A stretch of DNA of 64,000 bases from Pleionea sp. CnH1-48 (GTDB lineage Bacteria > Pseudomonadota > Gammaproteobacteria > Enterobacterales > Kangiellaceae), in contig NZ_JAMXSB010000015.1 of the NCBI RefSeq assembly GCF_024124665.1, forward strand, positions 62,001 through 126,000, written 5' to 3'. Positions 6,781 through 13,703 of the stretch are shown here, one piece after another (the stretch's first letter is position 1; each line of letters begins with the position of its first letter). A model generated the notes under the pieces. That model was not told where the DNA came from, ran no database searches, and was given only the letters and a program-made list of their open reading frames with translations. A program made the position numbers and the translations under genes.

Positions 6781-7422
6781 ATGGCACAAAGGCCTGTTTT
6801 TAGCCCATCTAACGATCAGTCTTGGGTTTCTGTAGCATCAGTTGAGTTCACATGGTTCGGTGGTTTTTCGATACAACAAAAACAACGCTGTATCCAATCA
6901 TTGCATAAAGCTTTCAATGTTGGTGGCGATAAGAGGATTCTGGAAATTTCTTCTAAATCGACAGAGTCGATGGGTGTCAGATTGAGTGCATTTAATTTAC
7001 GCGATTATTTTACAGGCGTTCCATTAGAATGTGCTTTTCAGGCGGCTAAAGTTTTTACTTCTGCTGGCCCTTTTAGTGATCTGTTGGAGAAAACTCCGAG
7101 AGATGCTAAACGTGATGAGCGTCTTCGAAACTCCGGCCCTATGACACACTTTCTTCATAATGGTTGTACTTGGCCTCTTGAACCTAAAACTATGTTTTAC
7201 AACTGGCTATACCTTAATGCGGTCTATCATGATCCGCAGCTTAAAGATGTGTTGCTGGCTTATGATGCATTTACTGATATTGAGTTTAATCCTGCACGTT
7301 CAATCAATTGCCAGGCTTATTCTGCCGCTCTTTATGTCTCATTACATAAAGAGGATTTATTGAAGCAAGCGTTGTCATCGCCGGAGAAGTTTTCCAGTAC
7401 AGTGGCTGGTAGGATTCTTTAG
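6781..7422 (+). CDS. NADAR-family protein of the DarT1-associated antitoxin type (DUF6977-like)
   Basis: 213 residues with the family pattern I recall for DarT1-associated NADAR antitoxins: MAQRPVFSPSND start, VEFTWFGGFSIQQKQRCIQS, ILEISSKSTESMGVRLSAFN, SAFQAAKVF-like stretch (CAFQAAKVFTSAGPFSDL), AKRDERLR, GCTWPLEPKTMFYNWLY, YDAFTDIEFNP and NCQAYSAALYV. NADAR enzymes remove ADP-ribose from guanine bases in DNA or from related N-glycosides. AAGGA lies six bases before ATG 6781. No darT1 toxin gene is adjacent: upstream is the nicotinamidase-kinase fusion, downstream a sortase-target gene. It is probably the last gene of the rightward NrtR operon, though the 195-bp gap leaves room for a separate promoter. 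Confidence 0.85.
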   Translation: MAQRPVFSPSNDQSWVSVASVEFTWFGGFSIQQKQRCIQSLHKAFNVGGDKRILEISSKSTESMGVRLSAFNLRDYFTGVPLECAFQAAKVFTSAGPFSDLLEKTPRDAKRDERLRNSGPMTHFLHNGCTWPLEPKTMFYNWLYLNAVYHDPQLKDVLLAYDAFTDIEFNPARSINCQAYSAALYVSLHKEDLLKQALSSPEKFSSTVAGRIL

Positions 7423-7567
7423 TATTTGTATGTAATCAGCGAGTGGCAATTTTGTGGCTATTGTCACTTTTTTGCCACAATTGCTCATAGTTGGTCAGAA
7501 TCTAGAGAGATAGCGGCACCTTTTGGTTGTTCTAATCATCATACGATGCTTGATTTAGGACACATTA

Positions 7568-9577
7568 ATGAAATATCTGAAATACTTGTCACTCTGGGTT
7601 TTGATTGTTGTTTTTCCTCTTAGCTCTTTTCCTCTTATCGCTGAAACGTCTGAAGAAGTCACTCAGGGCTCCCTAATATTTGAAACAAAGAACTCTGGCT
7701 CAAGGCAGGCCCCTTTGCTTAAGACATTAGTGAGTATGGATATTCACGGCTTAGCAGCGAGGGTGAAAGTAACGCAAAGCTTTATCAATGAGTCTTCAGA
7801 CTGGGTTGAAGGAAAGTACGTCTTCCCTCTGCCAGATAAGTCGGCGGTTGACCATCTAGAAATGAAAATCGGTGAGCGACTGATTATTGGGGAGATTAAG
7901 GAAAAGACAACCGCGAAGAAGATTTATCAGTCCGCTAAAATATCTGGTAAAAAAGCTTCTCTTATCGAGCAGCACAAGGCTAATGTTTTTTCTTCATCGG
8001 TAGCCAACATTGCGCCTTATGAAACCATTGAAATCACTATCGAGTATCAGCAGGATGTTTTGTATCAGAAGGATGATGGCTATTCTATCCGCTTTCCAAT
8101 GACGATGACACCACGATATAAGCCTTCGAAGATTGTTCGCACGGTTTTTGATAAGCCTGAAGATGGGTTTGCTTCTTATGCTTCATCGGTTGTGAATTCT
8201 CCTAAAATCAATGAGGAAAGCCAAAGAGAAAACATCGTCTTGATGGATATTCGCCTGAATGCTGGCTTTTCCCTCGATAGTCTAGAGAGTACAAGCCACT
8301 CCATCATTTCTAAACAGGCTTCTAATACTGATTTTGTTATTGAACTTGATAGAGGAAAAGCTCTTGCAGATCGAGACTTTATCTTGAATTGGCAGCCTGT
8401 CAACAGCTCACAACCTCGAGCTGCTATTTTTTCCGAAACGAAGAACAACGAGCATTTTGCAAACATCATGATTATTCCGCCGGATATTGACTCAGCTGAT
8501 TCTGCTCCTGTTTTATCGAGGGAGGTGATTTTTGTGATTGATACTTCTGGGTCGATGGCTGGAGAGTCAATAAAACAAGCTAAGTATGCTTTGAGTGAAA
8601 GTCTTAATACTTTGAGGTCGGGTGATTGGTTCAATATTATTGAGTTTAACTCGCGTTATCGTCGACTTTTTTCATCCGCAAGAGTGTTTGACCGGAGCTC
8701 TAAAAAAGATGCTTTGGATTTTATTCGCCAGCTTCGCGCTGATGGAGGAACAGAGATGCTTTCTGCCATGCGAGCGGCGCTTGATGATAAGGTAAGATCG
8801 AACAAAGTGCGTCAAGTAATTTTTTTGACCGATGGGGCTATTGATAATGAATCTGAGCTGTTTGCTGGTATAAAAAGTCACCTTGGCAACTCTCGACTTT
8901 TTACCATTGGAATTGGCTCCGCGCCTAATGCCTTTTTTATGAAGAAAGCAGCAAGCTATGGTCGAGGAACTTTTACCTTCATTGGTAGTAGTGCAGAAAC
9001 GTCAAGTAAGATACAGAGCTTGATGAAACAAATCAGTCGACCGCAATTAAGTCATATTGACATTCGTTGGCCAGATGGTATGTCGGTGGATATGTGGCCT
9101 CGTCGAGTGCCTGATCTTTATTCTGGAGAACCTCTCTGGATCAAGGTGAAACTGCCTGAGCTGAAGGGGCGTCTTGCGCTTGAAGGTCGAATGGAAGATA
9201 CCTTGTGGCAGACTGACTTATCCTTAAGTGGGCACAAAAGCATGTCTGGTGTTAGCAAACTCTGGGCTCGAGAAAAGATTGCCGGCATTATGGAAGAAAG
9301 TCAGCATGGCAGAGTCAGCCCTGAACAGAGAAGCCGTATTGTAGACGTTGCACTTAAGCATCATCTTGTTAGTCGATTTACGAGCTTAGTCGCCGTCGAT
9401 AAAACACCTGCTCGAGTTGCAGAAAAACTGGTGGCGCGCCAATTACCCGTGCACAAACCCAAAGGGCAACTTGCTTATCCCAAAACAGCGTTGGATCTAG
9501 GTAACCTCTCTGTATTCAACTGGATGCTATTTGTTTTTTGTTGTGGTGCTCTTGTTATGGTTAGGCGGTGTCTGTGA
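7568..9577 (+). CDS. VIT and vWA domain protein, marine proteobacterial sortase target
   Basis: 669 residues. A signal peptide occupies about residues 1-27. A VIT domain follows (about 45-175: VKVTQSFINESSDWVEGKYVFPLP, then EKTTAKKIYQ). A vWA domain (about 320-490) has an intact MIDAS: FVIDTSGSMAGES, GGTEM and LTDGAID. The C-terminus is a sorting signal: YPKTALD, a hydrophobic stretch (SVFNWMLFVFCCGALVMV) and RRCL. This matches the TIGR03788-type substrates of class GN sortases in Gram-negative bacteria. The sorting motif departs from LPxTG-like forms. The gene overlaps the sortase gene by 10 bp, so the two are translated together. Expected at the cell surface or in the periplasm; function unknown. 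Confidence 0.9.
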   Translation: MKYLKYLSLWVLIVVFPLSSFPLIAETSEEVTQGSLIFETKNSGSRQAPLLKTLVSMDIHGLAARVKVTQSFINESSDWVEGKYVFPLPDKSAVDHLEMKIGERLIIGEIKEKTTAKKIYQSAKISGKKASLIEQHKANVFSSSVANIAPYETIEITIEYQQDVLYQKDDGYSIRFPMTMTPRYKPSKIVRTVFDKPEDGFASYASSVVNSPKINEESQRENIVLMDIRLNAGFSLDSLESTSHSIISKQASNTDFVIELDRGKALADRDFILNWQPVNSSQPRAAIFSETKNNEHFANIMIIPPDIDSADSAPVLSREVIFVIDTSGSMAGESIKQAKYALSESLNTLRSGDWFNIIEFNSRYRRLFSSARVFDRSSKKDALDFIRQLRADGGTEMLSAMRAALDDKVRSNKVRQVIFLTDGAIDNESELFAGIKSHLGNSRLFTIGIGSAPNAFFMKKAASYGRGTFTFIGSSAETSSKIQSLMKQISRPQLSHIDIRWPDGMSVDMWPRRVPDLYSGEPLWIKVKLPELKGRLALEGRMEDTLWQTDLSLSGHKSMSGVSKLWAREKIAGIMEESQHGRVSPEQRSRIVDVALKHHLVSRFTSLVAVDKTPARVAEKLVARQLPVHKPKGQLAYPKTALDLGNLSVFNWMLFVFCCGALVMVRRCL

Positions 9578-10152
9578 GAAGTTTACTAACAGCAATACTG
9601 TGTGTTGGTATTGTTGTCTCAGCAAGCCCTGTTGTTGAACAGGGCTACTATCAGCTTAAGTCGATAGCTGCTCAACATTTATTGAATAATGCTTGGCTGA
9701 AAATGCAGCAAAATGGTTTATCTCTATCACAAAAAGTTAAACCCTGGCCCTGGGCTGATAGCTGGCCATTGTTTAAGCTGCACTTGCCTAATACAAAGTC
9801 TCTTATTGTTATGTCCAGTTCTAGCGGAGAAAGCTTGGCTTTTGGACCTGGCTTACATAGTTCACAAGTACTTCCGGGGGATATTGGTAATAGTTTGATA
9901 GCCGCTCATAGAGACACACACTTTGCGGATATACAAAGCTTACAGATGGGAGAGTTGATTCGTGTCGAAAATTCTAGTGGCGTCTTTTTGACGTTTGAAA
10001 TCGATGATATCCGGGTGGTTGATAGCCGCTTGGAAGTGCCTGTTCTCGAATCTGATATCAGTCGTGTGACGTTAATATCTTGTTATCCCTTTGACTCTTC
10101 GGTGAAAGATCCTCCTTTACGATTTCTAGTAAGCGCTAAACGGGTTGTATAG
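9568..10152 (+). CDS. Class GN sortase
   Basis: 194 residues from a GTG that overlaps the upstream stop. A membrane anchor (about residues 5-22) is followed by the sortase domain, with the catalytic His in AAHRDTHF (near 115), the Cys in LISCYPFD (near 173) and the Arg in PPLRFLVSA (near 187). Class GN (TIGR03784) sortases occur in marine proteobacteria, each next to one dedicated substrate, as here. They would cleave the YPKTA motif of the upstream protein at the inner membrane and transfer it to an unknown acceptor. Confidence 0.9.
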   Translation: MSVRSLLTAILCVGIVVSASPVVEQGYYQLKSIAAQHLLNNAWLKMQQNGLSLSQKVKPWPWADSWPLFKLHLPNTKSLIVMSSSSGESLAFGPGLHSSQVLPGDIGNSLIAAHRDTHFADIQSLQMGELIRVENSSGVFLTFEIDDIRVVDSRLEVPVLESDISRVTLISCYPFDSSVKDPPLRFLVSAKRVV

Positions 10153-10242
10153 AGTAAAACGAAAACAAATGCACAATTTTTTCATATTATTTACATATTT
10201 TATCAATAGAATTTTTGAATGGTTTTTGCGAGTGAGAGAGTA

Positions 10243-10500
10243 ATGAGAATAAAGATTATCCTTTTTATCGTGGCTGTATCATCTATTCATTTACATGCAA
10301 GTGTCTCTGGACAAAAGAAGATAAAGCCTGTTCCTTCTAAAGCCGCTATTAAAGCGTGTGCTGGGCAATCTTTAGGGAAAGAGGTTGCTTATATTAACCG
10401 TGGTGGACGATTGATATCTGCTGTCTGCCGCAAAGCTGATGGGAAGTTATTTGCTGTCCCTAAGAGTTTTAGAAAGTTGTTACCAACAGCAAAAAGTTAA
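10243..10500 (+). CDS. Small secreted basic protein, unknown
   Basis: 85 residues from ATG 10243, which has GAGAG just upstream; an in-frame ATG at 10219 lacks one. A signal peptide (MRIKIILFIVAVSSIHLHAS) is followed by a mature part rich in Lys with two Cys (KACAGQSLG and SAVCRKADGK) that may pair. I do not recognise it. It follows the sortase by 90 bp on the same strand and ends at a strong terminator, so it may belong to the sortase transcript. Confidence 0.6.
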   Translation: MRIKIILFIVAVSSIHLHASVSGQKKIKPVPSKAAIKACAGQSLGKEVAYINRGGRLISAVCRKADGKLFAVPKSFRKLLPTAKS

Positions 10501-10504
10501 GAGG

Positions 10505-10540
10505 TGGTTGCCATCTTTATTGACGATGGCAACCGTTTTG
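10505..10540. terminator. Bidirectional intrinsic terminator
   Basis: Stem GGTTGCCATC (10506-10515) and GATGGCAACC (10525-10534) with a 9-nt loop, followed by GTTTTG. It separates the small secreted gene from the convergent nampt gene. Confidence 0.75.
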
Positions 10541-10541
10541 A

Positions 10542-11930
10542 TTAGTGGTATTGGCTAGCTCGAAGACGAATATCATCCAGCTTACACTCTTGTAGAAGCT
10601 CGCCGTTTCTGAATATGGTTTTTAGCAGGTTCGTTCTGTCTCCCAGATTATTTTCTCGAACGGTCTTAAACTCACCCAGCTCATTTTTTATCAAAGCTAG
10701 TCGACCTTTTTTAGAACGCTTGCCTTGATCTGTAATGGGATCTTTATAAACGTCTCTCCATAAGCGTTGAACACAGGCAGACGATGCCTTCATTGCAAAC
10801 TTGAGAGTGTCCCTGTTTACCTTCTGCAATAGTTCTGCACCCATGCCAAAGGCCACATTATCGGCGCTTTGCTTTCTTACTCTCATAGCTTCGAGGATTG
10901 CTTCAATGGTTTTTAGAGAAACGCCATCACCTTGAATCACACGAATGCAATCTGGCAAAACTCGATAGCCTTTGCTGTTAGTGGTATATCCAAAAGCCTT
11001 CATCAGGCGTTCGATAGTCTCTGTAACTATTGCAATGGGATCTCCACTATCGGGTCTCACAACCAAAGTGCCGCCACTTTGTTCTACTTTGGCTTTTAAT
11101 TCTTCACCCCAAAGATTATCAATGGCATTCCACAAATCATAAGAGTCACTGACAACGGCTACAATTTTATCGGGGCCAGAAAATTGGTTAAGCATATTTT
11201 CATAAGCTTCTTTTTCTTTGTGTTTACCCCAGCAGGTAATGGTGCTGTGCTCAGCAGCAGGGATAGAGAAACCTGCCATATCTGCATGATAGTAACGTCG
11301 AGCTGCAACAATCGCACTGATGGTATCGGTGCCCTGAAAGTTAGCTAAGTGAGCCAGTCCACCTATGCCAGCCGTTTGTTCAGAGCTTGCACCTCGAGAA
11401 CCAAAGTCGTGAAGTTTAAATGGCAAACCTGAGGTGTCTTCGGCTGTTTCAAGTAGATATTTCTCGATAAGCTTTCGACACTCAAAAGAAACTGTTGCAA
11501 CGGTAGTCGGGTACCAGATGGCTCTGAGTAGAGCGGTTTCTACATAGCTGGTTAACCATGCACATTGAGGATCCGTGTTAATCACCTGCGCCATAACATT
11601 TTGTACGGGTAGTAATGTGCCTTCATCAACCGCCTGAATTTCTATTGGTAGCAATCCATTGTGGTATTCCAGAATATATTCCCAACCTTCGCGATTGAAA
11701 GGAACGCCGTGTGCCTGAAAAATCTCATCGGCTTCATCAATGTCCTGTTGAGTAATCGGATGGGTTAGATATTGCTTAATGAACATCTGCAAACCGAAAA
11801 CCAGACTGTGTTTAAATTCACCACCGCGAGACTCGATATAGCTGTTGATATATTGAGTTCCCTGGGGGTACTGCAAGTAGTGTGATGTTTTGTATGAATC
11901 GGTGTTTAAAATTAAATTTTGTGTATTCAT
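10542..11930 (-). CDS. Nicotinamide phosphoribosyltransferase (NAMPT-type)
   Basis: 462 residues, the usual length for NAMPT. It begins NLILNTDSYKTSHYLQYPQG, a hallmark of the nicotinamide-using branch, and has HDFGSRGASSEQ, GTDTISA, DSYDLWNA and VVRPDSGDP with IRVIQGDGVS, which line the PRPP and nicotinamide site. It makes NMN from nicotinamide and PRPP. AGGAG precedes ATG 11930. It follows nadM by 62 bp, giving the two-step route nicotinamide to NMN to NAD+. This reuses nicotinamide released by KptA or ADP-ribosyltransferases without deamidation. Confidence 0.95.
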   Translation of the reverse strand: MNTQNLILNTDSYKTSHYLQYPQGTQYINSYIESRGGEFKHSLVFGLQMFIKQYLTHPITQQDIDEADEIFQAHGVPFNREGWEYILEYHNGLLPIEIQAVDEGTLLPVQNVMAQVINTDPQCAWLTSYVETALLRAIWYPTTVATVSFECRKLIEKYLLETAEDTSGLPFKLHDFGSRGASSEQTAGIGGLAHLANFQGTDTISAIVAARRYYHADMAGFSIPAAEHSTITCWGKHKEKEAYENMLNQFSGPDKIVAVVSDSYDLWNAIDNLWGEELKAKVEQSGGTLVVRPDSGDPIAIVTETIERLMKAFGYTTNSKGYRVLPDCIRVIQGDGVSLKTIEAILEAMRVRKQSADNVAFGMGAELLQKVNRDTLKFAMKASSACVQRLWRDVYKDPITDQGKRSKKGRLALIKNELGEFKTVRENNLGDRTNLLKTIFRNGELLQECKLDDIRLRASQYH

Positions 11931-11992
11931 GATGGAGCTCCTCCTATCAAATATTTATATCCACAGGTCTTTCCCGTTGGAATCTTTGTTTC

Positions 11993-13033
11993 TTACAAGC
12001 CAATCATTGATTGGATGATGAAATAATGGTCTTCGAACAAACTGCCTGGTTCCAATTCTGAGAGAGGCAGCCAAAATGCATGTTCTGCATCATCTGAGCC
12101 TCTTACTTTGGGTAAGGTCGCATTCGCTTTTAGTTCGAAGTGAAATGCATGAGTGATGGTGCGTCCTCGAGCAGAACGGTGAGGATCATCAAACACTCTT
12201 TGAGAACTTAATGAGCCTTTGAGCACGGGCTCAGGAACTTTAAGTCGTGTCTCTTCGCGTAATTCTCGGATGCAGCCATTAAGCAGTGTTTCGTCATTCT
12301 GGACAAAGCCTCCTGGTAGCGCCCAGAGTCCTTTGCCTGGTTTGGCTTTTCTCTTAATCAGCAACAAATGACCACTTTGGACCACAACGGCATCGACGGT
12401 TACAAATACAGGAGGATAAGGTGATTGTTCCCAAGCACTTTTGTACTTCTGGACAAACGTAAGCTCTTCCTGAATGTTTTTATAATCGTGAGTCTTTGCG
12501 TATTCCTTAAGATTGGTTTTTACTGCGCAGGGCAAACAGTCAGAATCAGTGAGGCTTTCTGCATCAGCAAAAAAAGTTTCGCGCAGTGTTGTCGCGCTGA
12601 TACCTTGAAAGTTATCGACATTAACGCCCTTCCACTGTGGAAAAAGATTCAGATAGTATGATGACTGATCTTTGCTGTGCCCAATAAGACCAATTTTTGG
12701 GGCTTTGTGAGGAACCGGATTATGAGCAGTGACCAGTCCAGTTACCGTTGCCTGAACATTTCTGACCCAACTTTCGTCGTTGTAGACAATATCCATCAGT
12801 GGGGCAATGTGCAGTCTTCGGTTTTGCTCGTCGCTAAGGCAAGCTCGAATCATCTGTTCACGTTCTTGGACGGTCCAAGGATTGCGCACCGATCGCGGTT
12901 GGTGGGCTGAGCCGCACAAAATAATTAATTGCTGGCTTTGTTCTAGCGCTCGGTTAATAACTTTCATGTGCCCATTGTGTAATGGCTGAAAGCGACCAAT
13001 AAACACCAAAAAATCAAAGGGTTTGTTATTCAT
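11993..13033 (-). CDS. nadM: Bifunctional NMN adenylyltransferase / Nudix hydrolase (NadM-Nudix)
   Basis: 346 residues. Residues 1-180 are a nucleotidyltransferase: FIGRFQPLHNGH with the HxGH-type HNGH, and a later ISATTLRE in place of ISSTxxR. Residues about 200-340 are a Nudix domain with an intact box (GGFVQNDETLLNGCIRELRE, then ETRL). The family joins NMN plus ATP to NAD+ with an ADP-ribose or damaged-nucleotide pyrophosphatase. AAGGAGT stands nine bases before ATG 13033. First gene of the nadM-nampt operon; a third NrtR-like dyad lies about 90 bp upstream. Confidence 0.95.
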   Translation of the reverse strand: MNNKPFDFLVFIGRFQPLHNGHMKVINRALEQSQQLIILCGSAHQPRSVRNPWTVQEREQMIRACLSDEQNRRLHIAPLMDIVYNDESWVRNVQATVTGLVTAHNPVPHKAPKIGLIGHSKDQSSYYLNLFPQWKGVNVDNFQGISATTLRETFFADAESLTDSDCLPCAVKTNLKEYAKTHDYKNIQEELTFVQKYKSAWEQSPYPPVFVTVDAVVVQSGHLLLIKRKAKPGKGLWALPGGFVQNDETLLNGCIRELREETRLKVPEPVLKGSLSSQRVFDDPHRSARGRTITHAFHFELKANATLPKVRGSDDAEHAFWLPLSELEPGSLFEDHYFIIQSMIGL

Positions 13034-13122
13034 ATCAGCAAACTCCTTGCTGGGTGGTTGTTGACAGAAAACGGTCTATCCATTTTCTTCATTCGTTGGT
13101 CAGATGTGCTCTGACGGTTGTA

Positions 13123-13141
13123 TGGTGGCATAAAGCCACTA
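13123..13141. promoter_or_regulatory. Putative NrtR operator upstream of nadM-nampt
   Basis: TGGTGGC (13123-13129) and GCCACTA (13135-13141) pair at six of seven positions around a 5-bp centre. The outer arms TGGTG-N9-CACTA have the same spacing as the two dyads before the ADP-ribosylglycohydrolase gene. Its position, 90 bp from the nadM start, suits promoter control. Confidence 0.55.
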
Positions 13142-13276
13142 AGTCTTCAAGTTTTATTATGAATAAAGTGACAAAAAAGACAATGGCATGAAAGTTTGCA
13201 CTCATATTTGATGTCAGAGAAAAGCCGCCAATTTCATTAAGATTTAGTATTATCTGTTAGCAGAAAGCTTTATAAA

Positions 13277-13393
13277 GTGTTTTTTTGGGGTTTGTTGGCG
13301 CTTACTATGTTGTCGCTTCTTTACTCTTTCCTTGATTACTTTGCGTTGTTGATTGCGAGATCCGAAGACACAGGTACTTTAATCACTCAATAG
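13277..13393 (+). CDS. Possible 38-residue membrane miniprotein
   Basis: From GTG 13277 the frame reads a hydrophobic segment (VFFWGLLALTMLSLLYSFL) and then a polar tail DYFALLIARSEDTGTLITQ. It resembles a single-pass small membrane protein. There is no strong ribosome site, so this is only a candidate. Confidence 0.22.
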   Translation: MFFWGLLALTMLSLLYSFLDYFALLIARSEDTGTLITQ

Positions 13394-13703
13394 CTTGTTG
13401 CGCTAAAGCTGGTGCTTTCTATCTCAGTTCCTTCAGTGTTAAGGCTTCGTAAAAAAGTTTGTTACCAATAAGTTACTACTATCGTGGTACAGGCTAATCG
13501 ATGAAAAAGTACGAAACTTACGTTTTTCGACTATGCTTTTTAAGTGAAGTGTCAAAAGAGGGATGATCGAAATTCTTGTTTTAGCTGACTCAATTGTTTA
13601 GCCATGACTGCGAAGCCGTGGGAATTGTTGTGGAAAGCGTCCCAAACAGATAAGCTCGGAATGCGGATCAATACTTATAACTAACTGGACCTTGTAAATT
13701 ATC

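Larger units (their letters stand above)
13034..13703. other. 670-bp intergenic region
   Basis: Between the divergent nadM and csrD-like genes. It holds the NrtR-like dyad (13123-13141) and a possible 38-codon ORF (13277-13393). The rest, including 13394-13703 just ahead of the csrD-like gene, shows many stop codons and no RNA gene or repeat I can name. Confidence 0.6.

Noticed and set aside
7426-7623. 65-codon ORF between NADAR and the VIT/vWA gene
   Set aside because: Overlaps the signal-peptide codons of the vWA gene in another frame and has no ribosome site; a DarT1 partner was looked for here and not found.
8176-8634. 152-codon ORF opposite the vWA gene
   Set aside because: Antisense shadow within a clear domain-bearing gene; composition is not protein-like.
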